Shown here piece by piece: positions 12,001-18,736 of a stretch of 64,000 nt of DNA. Both the position numbers and the translations under genes were made by a program. The DNA is from Mangrovibrevibacter kandeliae (GTDB lineage: Bacteria > Pseudomonadota > Alphaproteobacteria > Rhizobiales > Rhizobiaceae). The DNA lies in the NCBI RefSeq assembly GCF_024519155.1, contig NZ_JANIFJ010000002.1:1-64000 (forward strand), read 5' to 3'. Position 1 is the stretch's first letter. Every line of letters begins with the position of its first letter. The notes under the pieces are model-generated. The model worked only from the letters and a program-made list of their open reading frames with translations, had not been told where the DNA came from and made no database searches.

Positions 12001-15000
12001 AGGTCGTGTTGACCGAGACCGCCACCGCGATGGCCGCGCCGATCGCGGCGCTCGCCTTGGCGGAATCCTGGCCCGCGAGCGTCAGCGAGCCGGCGCCGCT
12101 GGTGGTCGAGATCAGAAGGTCGTTGCTGGCGACCACCGCGACACCGACGCCGCCGGTCGCGGCGAGCCGCGTCACGGTGGCGCCGTCGAGATAGGCGCGC
12201 GTGTCGAACTGCGTGCTCGCGCCGGACAGCGATCCGGTCGCCGAGATCGAGAATTCGCGGCTCTGGCCTTCCGCCGGACCGGTGTTGCCGGACGAGATGC
12301 CGTCGCCCACCTTGGTGAACAGCGTTCCGATCTTGTCCTGGAAGAAGCCCTTCACCTTCCCCGAGCTCTCGGCGGAGGCGGTGAGCTTCTTGCCGTAGGT
12401 CGTCGACCGCTGCCCGACGCCGGTGTCGAGCTTGGAGGACAGCTTGTCGCCGATGCTCGGCTTGCCGTCCTTCGGCGCGGCGACGGCCGCCGCGACGGAG
12501 GCGGTGAACAGGCCACCCCCGGTGTGGGCGGTGACGGCGAGGTCGTTGGTCCGGATCGAACCGGTGATGGGCGCGACGCCAGACTTGTAGCTCGCGAGCC
12601 CGAGGCCGGAGACGTCGCCGACATAGGCGGCGGTGTCGGCTCCCATGTTGGCCCAGGCGGCCGACAGCCCGACCGAGCTGCCGGTGGAGATCATCAGCGA
12701 GCCGGTGACGTCGATCGCCAGCGCCTCCTGCTGCGCGTCGATCCGCACCCGGTCGGCCTCGATCACCGCCGTGTCGGCGATCGCGGCCTTGGTTTCGTTG
12801 TCGATGACGAGGATCGAGACGAGCCCGGTCAGCCCGAGCGCCGAGCCCTTGCCCGAGCTCGGCGCCACCGCGACGATCATGTCCCGCTTGTTGGCGGCGA
12901 CCGACACGTCCGTGCCGGACTTCACCACGGCGTTGTTGGCGATCGCGGCGACGGTGCGAGACGACGCGATGTCGATGAGCACCGAGCCGCCGGCCGACGT
13001 GCCCTCGCCGCCCTTGCCCTTTTCGGACTCGCCGCTGTTGGCGAAGACGCCGAGCCAGCCCGGGCTGCCGGCGATGCTGGCGGATTCGCTGGTGCTGCTG
13101 GCGAGGACGTCGACGCCGGCCGCAAAGCTCTGCTGAAGCGCCGTGCCGCGATGCGCGGCATCGGCACCGCCGAGGGCGACCGTCCAGCCGTCGCGGTCGG
13201 CGCCGGTCGATGTGACCGTCGCGCCCGTGCCGATCGAGGCTTCGGCGTCGTGGGCGATGTAGAGGACGTCGAGCGAGCCCGCGATGCCGAGCTCCTTGGC
13301 GGCGCTGGTCGACGACGCGTAGCTCGTCAGCACCTTGTCGACGACGCCGCCATTGGCGTTGATGGCACCGCTGAGATTGCTCAGCGTCGCTTTCATGTCG
13401 CTGGTGAAGCCGCCGAAGCTCGTGAAGTCCGGAAGCAGCTCGTCAGGCGTGGGATACTCGATCGTCAGCGGAGTCGCGGAGACGGCATGGACGCCGACAT
13501 TGGCGCCCTCGACGGTGGTCCCGGCTCCGATCGTGGCGTGCGAGGTGTGCTGATAGACGCCAATGGTGAGCGCCACGGCGACGCCGGCAGTGTTGGCGTC
13601 CTCCTCGCCGGAGCCGCTGCCGCTGTTCGTATCGCCGTCCGACTTCACCTTCTCCGAGCCGATGACGATGTCGGTCTTGTTGCGGATCGGCGAGTCGTAG
13701 ACCGACGAAAACACGGCGACGTTGCCGCTCGAGCGAACCGTCGGCGCAGCTTCCGTCGACGTGCCGCCGATCGTCGCGTCGGCGACGTGATTCTGATGGG
13801 CGATCGACAGGCCGAAGCCGAGGCGGAAGACCTCGGTGGGCAAGAACTCGGAAATGTCTTCCGCGCCCACCGCACCGGCCAGCATGCCGGACGGGTTCAG
13901 CACCTTGAACCGGGCCGGCGTCGCCGCCCGCTTCGCCGTGTCCGTGATGCCGGGACCGTTCTTCGCGGTCGCGCTCGTCGCGTTCTTGAGAATGTCGGTG
14001 ACGGCCGAAACGGTGACGGAGGATGGTTTGGTGGCGCCGGTCCCGACAGTGCTGCCGAGGCGCGCGATCGACCGCAGCGAGGCGTCGTTGTAGGCGATGG
14101 CGAGGCCGATGGCCCCGTCCTCGCCGCCGTTGGCGCTGGCCGAGACGCTGACCGAACCGGTGCTGGTCGCGGCGATCGACAGTGCCCCGCCGGTGGTGAG
14201 CACGGCGCCCTGGTGCACCTCGGCCCGAGCCTCGGAATCGACCACGCCGACCGCGATCGCCGCGGCGGCCGGCTTGTTCGTATCGGCCTTGACCGCGAAG
14301 GTCAGCGCATTGCTGGCGGCGAGCGTGATGCCGCTTCCAGCCGTGATCTTCGCGCCCGAGGCGACGTCGACCGCCGTGCGCACCTTCGCCTGGCCGACCG
14401 CCACCTCGAAGACGCTGGCGCTGACGTCGTCCCCCTTCACGACGGTGTCGCCATGCGCCTGCAGCGTCACGACCTCGGAAGCGGTGAGCGAGGCGGTGCC
14501 GAGGATCTGCACCATCGCCTGGGTGTCCGCACCGACGAAACCGCCGAACATGCTGCCGAAGATGTCGGTGGCGCTGCCGAGCGTCAGCTGGCCGAAGCCG
14601 AAGTCTTCGGCCGCGTCCTTCAGGTCGCCGGCGTGCGAGTCTGCGGTGCTGTAGGCGCCGACCGTCACGTTGCGGCCGGTGAGCGTGCCGCCGACATTGA
14701 CGCTCGCCACGACCGTCGTGAGGTTGAACAGCGAGCTGCCGCTCGCGGCCGCCGCGACGACCACGTCGCCGCCGCGATACCCGCCGGACGAGTCGGCGCG
14801 CAGCGTCGCGCCTGCCGCGATGTCGATCGCATGCCCGAGCAGGCGGATCGACCCGGAGTCGCCGATGGCGGTGCCCGAGCCGTCCGTCATCCGGGTGTCG
14901 ATCGTGGCCCCGGCGCCGATCGTGATGGTCCCGCCCGCCAGCGTCACGTCGTAGGCGTGCGCCGCGTCGTGCGCGGTGCGGATCACCGCTCCGGCAGCGA

Positions 15001-16696
15001 CGGTGAGCGCGTTCTTGGCGAGCAGGAGGAGATCGCCGTGCACGCCCGACAGATCGTACGTGCCGGAGATGGTGAGGTCGTTCGGAGCGAGCGTCAGCGT
15101 TCCCGCCGCACCGCCGGTGCCGCCCGTCAGGTCGGCGGCGAGGCCGGCGATCTGGATGCCGTCGAGGCCGGACAGCAGCACGCTGCCGCCGTTGGCCGCG
15201 ATACCGCCCTTGACGGACATGTCGGCGCCTGGAACGGCAAGCAGGTTGTGGCCGGCGACGACCGAGATCTGGCCGCCGGAGCCAGTGGCGCTGCCGATCG
15301 CATCGACATGCGACAACAGGCCGAGCGTGACGTCGTGGCCCGCGGTCACCGCGATCTGACCACCCGTGGCGCCGGCCCGCGTCACGGCCAGACGACCGGA
15401 GACCTCGGCGTCCTGCACCGCGTCGAGCGTGATGTCCGCCGCGCCCGAAGCCGATGTCGCGCTGGCGACGACGCTGCCCGACGACTTCAGCGTGACCGCA
15501 TTGCCCTTCAGCGACACCGCCGCATCGGCGCCGGCGTCTGCCGTCGCCCTGGTCTCTCCGTCGAGCGTCAGTCCGACGCCTGCGGCGAGACTGACGAGCG
15601 CGGTGGTGCGCGGCGTCGGCACCGGCGCGCCGGTGCCGTCCGCCTTCGCCGACAGATGCGCCGTGCCCGCGACCGTCACGCGGGCGCCGGTGGCCGAGAG
15701 GGTCGCGCCGGCCGCGCCGCTGCCCGAGGCTGCGACCTCGCCGGCAACCGAGAGGTCGCCGTCGGCGGCAAGATCGACGGCCGCGGCCGGCCGTGCCGTC
15801 GGCAGCGGCACGTCGGTCACGCTCGCCGCGGCGGAGAGCTTGGCCGCGGTCCCCACCGTCACGCGCGAGCCCTTGACCGTCAGCCGCCCCGAGCCGGCCG
15901 CGGCGTCGGCCGCTCCGCTCGCCTTGGTGGAGATCGAGCCGTTCAGGCCGACGTCGCCATTCGCCACGAGCCGGATGCCGCCGCCGGAGACGACGAGCTC
16001 GCTGCCCCAGTCGAGGCCGCCGGTGTTGACCGTGCTGTCGAACGCCTCCCGGTGCTGGGTAAGCCGGCTCTCGTCGTCGAGCGCGATGGACTGCGCCCGC
16101 ACCGCAATGCCGCCGAGGGCGTTGATCTTGCCCTTGATCGACACCGAGCCGCTCGGCGAGATCGGCACGTCGCCGGTGATCAGCCGGTCGGTGAGCGCCT
16201 CGTCGATGACACCGTTCGAGCCGATCGCCCGGTCGAGGAAGTCCGAGGTCGGCGTGTTGACCATCAGGCTGCCGGTGTTGACGACGCCGTCCTTGCCGAC
16301 GACGAAGCCATAGGGGTCGGAGAAGACGAGCTTGCCGCCGACCTTGGCGTTCTTCACCGCATTGAGGGTGCCGTCGACGCGCACCGCCGAGCCGCGCACG
16401 ACGTTGACCAGCGTGTCGGTCTGGTCCGGCAGGTGCAGGTTGACCGTGTTGCCGCCGCCGACCTGGAAGTGATCGAACGAGTTGAAGCCGACCTTGCCGC
16501 GCACCGTGGTGGTGCGCACGTCGGCCTTGTTGCCGTTGACGGAGGCGGTGGTCGCGGTGCGCCCGTCGGGGATGATGGTGTTGCCGGTCCCGCCGATGTT
16601 GACGGCCTGGGCGAGCGACGGCGCGGCGAAGGCGAAGGAGCCCGCGATCGCCGTGCAGGAGAGAAGGACGTCCCTCATCCGCGGTTGGTAAGCCAT
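1..16696 (-). CDS. Giant filamentous adhesin (LktA/hemagglutinin-type two-partner-secretion exoprotein), C-terminus outside window
   Basis: The minus frame starting at the ATG at 16696 has no stop down to base 1, giving at least 5,565 codons. The N-terminus (MAYQPRMRDVLLSCTAIAGS, then FAFAAPSLAQA) looks like a Sec signal peptide cleaved after residue ~31. A TPS/hemagglutination domain follows to about residue 170, with GFNSFDHFQVGGGNTVNLHL, LVNVVRGSAVRVDGTLNAVK, GGKLVFSDPYGFVVGKDG and VVNTGSLMVNTPTSDFLD in order. The rest is rich in Ala, Gly, Ser, Thr and Val and resembles beta-helix repeats; a less repetitive stretch lies near 5400-6500. An SD-like GAGGGCAAGG precedes the ATG. Family knowledge: such proteins leave the cell through a TpsB outer-membrane porin and act in adhesion, biofilm or cell contact. 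No TpsB gene is visible. The leukotoxin-LktA family name is from pattern memory; toxicity is not implied. Confidence 0.9.
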   Translation of the reverse strand, partial: MAYQPRMRDVLLSCTAIAGSFAFAAPSLAQAVNIGGTGNTIIPDGRTATTASVNGNKADVRTTTVRGKVGFNSFDHFQVGGGNTVNLHLPDQTDTLVNVVRGSAVRVDGTLNAVKNAKVGGKLVFSDPYGFVVGKDGVVNTGSLMVNTPTSDFLDRAIGSNGVIDEALTDRLITGDVPISPSGSVSIKGKINALGGIAVRAQSIALDDESRLTQHREAFDSTVNTGGLDWGSELVVSGGGIRLVANGDVGLNGSISTKASGAADAAAGSGRLTVKGSRVTVGTAAKLSAAASVTDVPLPTARPAAAVDLAADGDLSVAGEVAASGSGAAGATLSATGARVTVAGTAHLSAKADGTGAPVPTPRTTALVSLAAGVGLTLDGETRATADAGADAAVSLKGNAVTLKSSGSVVASATSASGAADITLDAVQDAEVSGRLAVTRAGATGGQIAVTAGHDVTLGLLSHVDAIGSATGSGGQISVVAGHNLLAVPGADMSVKGGIAANGGSVLLSGLDGIQIAGLAADLTGGTGGAAGTLTLAPNDLTISGTYDLSGVHGDLLLLAKNALTVAAGAVIRTAHDAAHAYDVTLAGGTITIGAGATIDTRMTDGSGTAIGDSGSIRLLGHAIDIAAGATLRADSSGGYRGGDVVVAAAASGSSLFNLTTVVASVNVGGTLTGRNVTVGAYSTADSHAGDLKDAAEDFGFGQLTLGSATDIFGSMFGGFVGADTQAMVQILGTASLTASEVVTLQAHGDTVVKGDDVSASVFEVAVGQAKVRTAVDVASGAKITAGSGITLAASNALTFAVKADTNKPAAAAIAVGVVDSEARAEVHQGAVLTTGGALSIAATSTGSVSVSASANGGEDGAIGLAIAYNDASLRSIARLGSTVGTGATKPSSVTVSAVTDILKNATSATAKNGPGITDTAKRAATPARFKVLNPSGMLAGAVGAEDISEFLPTEVFRLGFGLSIAHQNHVADATIGGTSTEAAPTVRSSGNVAVFSSVYDSPIRNKTDIVIGSEKVKSDGDTNSGSGSGEEDANTAGVAVALTIGVYQHTSHATIGAGTTVEGANVGVHAVSATPLTIEYPTPDELLPDFTSFGGFTSDMKATLSNLSGAINANGGVVDKVLTSYASSTSAAKELGIAGSLDVLYIAHDAEASIGTGATVTSTGADRDGWTVALGGADAAHRGTALQQSFAAGVDVLASSTSESASIAGSPGWLGVFANSGESEKGKGGEGTSAGGSVLIDIASSRTVAAIANNAVVKSGTDVSVAANKRDMIVAVAPSSGKGSALGLTGLVSILVIDNETKAAIADTAVIEADRVRIDAQQEALAIDVTGSLMISTGSSVGLSAAWANMGADTAAYVGDVSGLGLASYKSGVAPITGSIRTNDLAVTAHTGGGLFTASVAAAVAAPKDGKPSIGDKLSSKLDTGVGQRSTTYGKKLTASAESSGKVKGFFQDKIGTLFTKVGDGISSGNTGPAEGQSREFSISATGSLSGASTQFDTRAYLDGATVTRLAATGGVGVAVVASNDLLISTTSGAGSLTLAGQDSAKASAAIGAAIAVAVSVNTTSADILNSTITNSGSVKVEALGSGQQIVLGLGVAANTNDNGIALAGSVSFGGIFDAVGASIQTSRLTGTGSQSDVAVTSYQNADIGIGGVAAAGGKGAGVGLALTATVVANQVNSYAASARIENSSLSGYRNLAVDAFAVSRILSGAGTVAISTNSLGLAGAIVFSDVSPTTLAEIRGRSTDTISVSGDVRVASGSDRRSDLEAELAKIVHYAAVDAGFDFTGAVFEFAGAPGGSLTVGFAGVVAGGKDAAGVSALYGGIRHTHQSILSGITLTAGGDVDIDARDGAAVFGSAAGIAVSNGGTIGALGSLAINLINNSTSASIEGASTVVTARNIIVNATSEGLTGGGAGSIGIATEMAGAGVSIVNNTIANTTSGTVDQARLNASGNVVVNANSKADLVTVAASLGAGFEAGVAGSIASSLALNEVHATVKGGATVSADGNVLVGALNEDSIKATAGALAVGQTAGIGLSTLVNVVRGETTARIESAAGGPVTTVVGRGNRAASQVSSGDLVNTPSYDITRLVGSLVLLTPDLSQRMASVTGVDVSAVSRQSIGASAMTGAVSADFEAIVSFSGAASPIVNVLGGLVEASVTRANVNTTGGSTANVRVMASSDTLSQSIDLNGAAATGLGAAAGLVTTVAERQTLASITDSQIGNGTASVAVVAKSRADVLTVMAGVGGGVGGAAGSLGLTVYDLVTSAKLLGGSTRASALSVTADGTTSTATASGNLAIGGAAAAGALNLTVNRSTIEALLGDAAHSTAITVAGETRVAADSHDFELDAAMGGSAAGLALTGMLNFSVVMSDTTARVANLTNSTTGSLTVTADNTLELNVATGAFNAAETGIGAAANIVLVKSLVAAEVLNGSLKVNGAARVAATADRHVTATAATAGIGSSTSIAASLNVLVLGADLPSEIAGSVQDTLNAANGEANRSLSPTEAKGDAHHKGPLGDGVAEMPGMADTAAYQPKDAVATAFATQRQDSIVARIAGATLDAGAVTVTADSKIGTENYAVGASAAAGVAVGGALGFTTIAQAVTAEASGSLTVDSLAVTATTEARSADKAAVFMTAVGGAGSVGGAFGGALAFGLIDTKTTATVGGTLTLKNGGVQVTARDTLDSTVSAGGASVAGTVAIGAAMASANKTSSVTAQTATGTVIRAKTPASGATPSSLTAVALTAASSGAMSAVSGGLAGGWFAFAGTATGANAYDQSVVAARIGNASVLTDVGSDGVKLDASATPKTSAIAVGVAVSGGGSVGASVADARSKTDVTASIGDNARITSAGAVDVLASTLLSGARSNYAQAITGSGGFYVGIQATAATALTTSAVHATVGNGAVIAASGNTVRLQASGTTRQVADAVGVSVGGLLAVGVNVATANSDTVYEAILGDGAAVGSKNLTVLAKGDDGNAVTSAAGSGGLISGLASSVQTSGTSRTTAKLGSGSDIALTGALSLHAEHLQSVAGTVTSVNASVVGGSGASASHSVNSTVQALIGAGAKVAAHDLDMAALNTTQKLFAGEASFSLRNGGTRTANPDLVTADVTSGSGGAIDAPAGVASLTVTHDTAARLGDGASVLLTSAGSDRDGARIEAYNEIIAHEKTRLDSGGLIAVANATTKFDASSVKAAVEFGTNSTLMVSNGNVAIAAWDQADIMLRAAAVTYGLAGAASGNADGTYRAANTVLLGGGARLAANSRDDLATGNVALNAGAGLAGQSGVINADARVDLFNNVALPITVTPNPQLTVSNAALVNLAAGSWLGTAGDIDLRATRGTITTSAVGVGKDIYLEALGELASGVSELFGGGKVTFDHRGGSASVTGDGEVRVDGTVLTGTQRARSLVISYAMQSTADCNVSTTACIAFDGDIGATLKAGGRIGSNILDRIVELRRMMADYGTDPVARGAFQAEIDFLEQKLIALGYSADGTGGPVGTLSDYELALQNRAALLDQIKALADEAGQAAVLDPWPKPSGYGNDWTPQSFASTNASWLQDEYATLFENLKDAVLAVVPSGEGFDRDAYLLSYDDLTYSPQVLFARTDSIAITALIQKVLDIKAQSVAPSQLLNQQIKQLAAALESGSSPSDIAGLLAQAEGTYTTLQGLLDKQKVNAKGVTDYFTAALEPLDVLRGRIQTIVSNFGPTAGNQGALSDLTNFLASFNPPTRNPDGTTSSSLPIQGPWSNIQNGILNQISTASLSISLQGARADIDKVKSAADAFQKIGSILDTLPQTNLNSPQNNAIAVGNVLARTGGIRVVADRLTGTGTLDAPGDASITITNRTANNLTVGNLTIDPNMGGHIRLNGVLVQSNADINRLNSSGTGAAFQKVEVAATQSAKPAIVISSEYDPDSLAYYDPSINPQFNNPKDSYGNPIPLPAGVTFDAGKAAANPYFFKTQDYFAPDLTVASGAKISNVAGSVGITSRVGNVYSNGTIEAGSVAITAQRGDFVQSYVYGFDHVAGDPASGVGAGLGIIANGSVTLAARYLNINGVVQSGMDARWAQIDDNFWVVVNGGDIGYGVPGAAVGRTDGSIVQINPSVRYRSANAALGTAGRFEVVSAALGTSFTNLTGTYQVAIESQGGRDIRQAIGVDYDVATQTLKVQPTVIQGGYIQIYGQVFNTSANAGELRVLDGYGQVQITNNSSKALDLGNISTGTDASGTGRGVRGVIDITDVQRIVDANAAYPVAAVKTTYTRDVVNGQYQVIKSAATGAIDKNGAFVAGTFSGNSFTAWNTGSTSYGSSRGSTYNPQTGLRYETLSGLDSSTKTSTSYEGTRFFDAPVLSIGQNVTLTRQVTEILNSYRMTDATRLVVDAGRTGTASYTTSSTIKTDANNNKNYQTVHDQWSYCIWYTACILWQYGYTADNVITNKTITTVSQKADYAIGIKFIGSDTGTIDVASKSQVSLTGALSNASGSVTVRGTDIVGTSTGSIAARDVGLTATTGSIGSAVNAVTVKATGTLSASAQGGVTLESKGALAIGTVAAGLGGDEAKVSITASGSITAANGSSYIQGPRVELVSQSGSVGSTSALLNVRLGTGAKDANTGITASSKAGLAVDAAGDIGIRSQGWSGNADGTILLDHAVSAGGDVKLVTAGAIYDNNPVETIDTRTYGELLDFWNALGLVSGTAANDARLSANIDSFQAGAAQKKQSFDAIAGAANAVFDANFAYHYSDAYKAAFAVSYRAAHPGASDAQIAAQLASGEADLTSRYFALHAELSAYSGQFSGGTYVASSAEVAKLSAGGAWTERELALSLSAGALRAVTGTNVVLKAANVSGRTVSLEAGVSLGEKTGIVTIDVGAAPSSYSDAQKIALLTAERSDFLSFADGTIRIQSVRPVNTGSGTLNLGVSGTGGGSGFAYVNSSGSLDLGSIDVAGELRLKARDSITQGAGAAPASAASYVLEAANGAIGTEAAAIRLSSPGGAVSLTARASGSINVAAIANSAQPVDLLVQTVYSRSGTAALTASGSIFSDNLDPDAVAVLGRAVRLTAGGSIGTASMRLAVGTALEGTLQATAGGAVRLGVGSGQSLVIGSVTAKTVAIAAGTPVRLVVAGPVTGESVGIDIRGSLELQAGAALTASAGDATLAAGSLGGGTGSSIVSSGTTSITTAGSMALGTIDAAQIRLFAGGSIAGGLLTARLADGILLSAGGAIDGLAVASSRLAVEAGGTVRLTARGAVLGGSIVSREGGVTLTAEQGLQLATLTAAQKIDVEGGGAVIIGTLTSSGGPVEVDAARDARFVTLAGTTLTLRSGGALGFDALTAASVTAASGAGLTLGRVTTTGDQDWQAVGDLGFTQLATTGTGGIAVASSGGQVSGGTLTSATGATVSAKTALWVANLAASGDLRLSAGGALGFDTLAAGSVTATSGAGLTLGSVTTSGDQDWTSAGDLGFGKLETTGAGGIVVASSGGRVTGGTLTSATGATVSAKTALSVDDLTAAADARLSAGSNLTTRTVTAGTLEADAGGDLGFGTVQAASLTADAGGALGFDRLTATGEATLTAGGALTGTTLSAGSAELRAASLD
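241..822 (-). repeat. Tandem 291-bp (97-codon) repeat inside the adhesin gene
   Basis: Positions 241-531 and 532-822 align without gaps at an offset of exactly 291 bases. Landmarks are the plus-strand string cgccgtcttcgccgagaccg at 281 and again at 572, and cagtcctggtcgcc at 420 and 711. The encoded unit reads, in part, GAGLTLG.VTT.GDQDW..., then .GDLGF.. and TLTSATGATVSAKTAL. A more divergent partial copy seems to lie at about 100-240, so the array probably continues beyond the left edge. Confidence 0.85.
3482..3532 (-). other. Aromatic/cysteine-rich island in the adhesin
   Basis: In the adhesin frame these 17 codons read DQWSYCIWYTACILWQY: four Trp or Tyr pairs and two Cys six residues apart. 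The surrounding thousands of residues are almost devoid of Cys and Trp. This lies near residue 4,390-4,405. A surface loop, a disulfide-closed hairpin or a binding site are all possible; none is shown. Confidence 0.6.
16300..16620 (-). other. TPS secretion domain of the giant adhesin
   Basis: This segment encodes roughly residues 26-132 of the adhesin. It carries the conserved order of TPS domains: an NG-type start (NIGGTGNTIIPDGRTATTAS), FNSFDHFQVGGGNTVNLHL, a V.G.LN core and the FSDPYGFVVGKDGVVNTGSL block, which corresponds to the NPNGI-like motif of FHA. In this family the domain is recognised by the TpsB POTRA domains in the periplasm. The NPNGI/NPHGI-type motif is altered to DPYGFVVG here. 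Confidence 0.75.
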
Positions 16697-16773
16697 GCCC
16701 TTGCCCTCGGAAGCGCGCGCTACACCCTGCCCGGCGGAGACGCTTCAGCCTCCGACCGGTGGGACGTCGATGA

Positions 16774-17529
16774 TCAGAACTGGCCCGGCTCGACCTTGAA
16801 GATGTCCGGGTCCTGCGGGTCGGCGAGGTAGGACAGCAGCAGGCCGACCGGCGCGAGCACGGTCTGCTCGGCGTCGGGCTGCGGCACCGCCGCCTCGTTG
16901 GTCGCCGCACTCGCCGCCGCCTTGTCGGCGACCGCCGGCTTGGTCGCGGAGGCGAGCATCAGGAGCAGCGCCATGCGGCCCTCCTCGTCGGTGCCGCGGA
17001 ACATCACCACGCCCTCCGGCACCGCGGCGTTGACGAGAACGCTGCCGCTCGCAAACCCCTGCCCGAGGAAGTAGTTCTGCAGGATCTTGGCATCGGCGAT
17101 CAGCTTCTCGGGGCCGATCCCCGCATCCGTCTCCGGCGCCCACAGCACCGAGACCTGGCTCAGCGCCTTCGACTGGTAACCGAGGACGTAGGAGACGAGA
17201 GCGGTGCCGCCGTCCTTGAGCACGTCGTTCACCTTCACCGACAGCACCTCGGTGCGCTCGGTCGGATTGGCGGTCTTGGTGATGGCCTTGTCATCGACGC
17301 CGAAGTCGGACCGGATCGCCGCACGGACCGCCTTCTCGTCCATGCCGAAACGGGCGGAACGGAAGCCCGTGACGCCGGGCTTGGCCTGGGTCGCTCCGGC
17401 GTCCGCGGCGACTTTGCCGGCGGCCGGCGCGGCACCGGCCGGCACGGCGGCGCCGAGGGTGGAGGCGAGAACGGCGAGGCCCGCGAGCGCTGCGCGTTGC
17501 CGCGACGCGTAAGCCTTCAAAGACGACAT
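16774..17529 (-). CDS. Secreted protein of unknown function upstream of the adhesin
   Basis: This encodes 251 residues. The ATG at 17529 is preferred over an upstream in-frame start at 17595 because GAGGGG lies about 8 bases before it and a signal peptide (KAYASRQRAALAGLAVLAST, ending AVPAGAA) begins at once. The mature part opens with GFRSARFGMDEKAVRAAI, which reads like a small periplasmic alpha/beta domain; it ends FKVEPGQF and contains no other motif I recognise. The stop is only 77 bases from the adhesin ATG on the same strand, so co-transcription is likely. A role in export or surface assembly of the adhesin is inferred from position only. Confidence 0.8.
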   Translation of the reverse strand: MSSLKAYASRQRAALAGLAVLASTLGAAVPAGAAPAAGKVAADAGATQAKPGVTGFRSARFGMDEKAVRAAIRSDFGVDDKAITKTANPTERTEVLSVKVNDVLKDGGTALVSYVLGYQSKALSQVSVLWAPETDAGIGPEKLIADAKILQNYFLGQGFASGSVLVNAAVPEGVVMFRGTDEEGRMALLLMLASATKPAVADKAAASAATNEAAVPQPDAEQTVLAPVGLLLSYLADPQDPDIFKVEPGQF

Positions 17530-17671
17530 ATGCCCAATCCCCCTCAAATGTTGGAGGATTTTTAACAGGTTCACTGATGAGCGCGTTAGGCGCACAGTCT
17601 CAATTTCAAGCCCCGGCCGCCGGGATTCGTCTCAAGCGGCGCAACGCAGGGCCCGCGGGGCCGGCAGGGGC

Positions 17672-18736
17672 TCAGGCGCCGTCGGACGCCAGGCCGGCTT
17701 CGAGCGCCTGACGCGTGGTCAGGACCCAGTCGCGGAGCCGGTGATCGCCGGAGCGCGGTTCGGGCGGCGCCAGGACCGGACGGCCCCGCGCCTCGCTCGG
17801 GGACAGGGCGAACTGCTGGCGGAACGCCGTGCGGAACGTGGCGCTGCTGGCAAAGCCGCAGTCGGCGGCGATCGTGTCGATCGACGCGCCGGCGCCGGCC
17901 GTCGCGAGCATCTCGCGGGCCCGATCGAGTCTGCGGCGCTGCACCAGCCGCAGCACGCCGCCCTCGTCGGTGAAGCGCCGGTAGAGGCTGGCGCGCGACG
18001 TTCCGAGAGCCCGCGCCAGGGCCTCGATGCCGAACGGGCGCGACAGGTTCGTGTCGACATAGGCGAGGAGCGCGACCCGCAGGGCATCGTCGCCTCCGTC
18101 CTCGACCTCGCCGCCGCCGCGCATCCCCTGCGCGACAATGATGCAGAGCGCCCGGAGCGCCGCGGCGACTTCGGCCGGGGTCATCTCGTCGCCCCGTCCC
18201 ATCAGGTGCGTCAGGTAGGCCGTCGCCAGGTGGCAGAAGGGATGCTCGCGCGGCAGGACCTGGCCATGACACCACGTCGCCGCGATCGGAGCGGCGACCT
18301 CCCGGCGCATGATCAGGGTCAGGTTGGCGAAGTCGCCCGCCACCGTCTCGAGCCGGCGCGCCAGGTCGAAGACGACGACGTCACCCGTCCGTACGGTCAC
18401 CGGCCGACCGGCCGCGCTGCCGGTGAAACCGCCCTCGTAGTAGAGCTGGATGACGATATGGTCCCAGCCGCCGGGCAAGGCCTCGATGTCGTCGCGCAGA
18501 AAGCGCTGCGCCTTGCTGGTCGCCCGGGCGACGAGGTCATCGCCGAGGAAGCGGATCGACACGCTGGCGTCGAAGCCGTCCATGGCGGCGGCGCTCGGCA
18601 GCGAAACCTCGAACAGCGGCCGCACCAGGAGGCTCCAGACGGCGAAGCGGTCCGCCGGCGGCAGCGGCGTCAGCGCGAATTCCAGCGCCTGCACCTCCTG
18701 CACGTTCGGCATTGCGGTGTCTTCGTTGTCGCTCAT
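17672..18736 (-). CDS. AraC-family transcriptional regulator (second of a tandem pair)
   Basis: The product is 354 residues, starting MSDNEDTAMPN. The N-terminal ~220 residues look like an AraC-type ligand-binding domain (PLFEVSLPSAAAMDGFDASV, WDHIVIQLYYEGGFTG, GDVVVFDLARR). The C-terminus is a double helix-turn-helix: FGIEALARALGTSRASLYRRF and IAADCGFASSATFRTAFRQQ, closed by the family's LSPSEAR signature. Its ATG overlaps the TGA of the upstream AraC gene as ATGA (18733-18736), so the two are probably translationally coupled. The effector and targets are unknown. A longer in-frame reading up to 19843 is a shadow of the first regulator. Confidence 0.88.
   Translation of the reverse strand: MSDNEDTAMPNVQEVQALEFALTPLPPADRFAVWSLLVRPLFEVSLPSAAAMDGFDASVSIRFLGDDLVARATSKAQRFLRDDIEALPGGWDHIVIQLYYEGGFTGSAAGRPVTVRTGDVVVFDLARRLETVAGDFANLTLIMRREVAAPIAATWCHGQVLPREHPFCHLATAYLTHLMGRGDEMTPAEVAAALRALCIIVAQGMRGGGEVEDGGDDALRVALLAYVDTNLSRPFGIEALARALGTSRASLYRRFTDEGGVLRLVQRRRLDRAREMLATAGAGASIDTIAADCGFASSATFRTAFRQQFALSPSEARGRPVLAPPEPRSGDHRLRDWVLTTRQALEAGLASDGA

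Noticed and set aside
48-16831. Long plus-strand frames opposite the adhesin (for example 1352-3769, 5852-9730, 9731-16831)
   Set aside because: They share the codon register of the minus-strand adhesin and read as arginine-, aspartate-, glycine- and histidine-rich low-complexity protein, as antisense of a GC-rich gene does. The minus frame has the signal peptide, TPS motifs and ribosome site.
1962-16910. Other minus-strand frames in the adhesin region (1962-5507 and 13443-16910)
   Set aside because: They are in a different register, full of Arg, His and Gln, and lack any domain or ribosome site.
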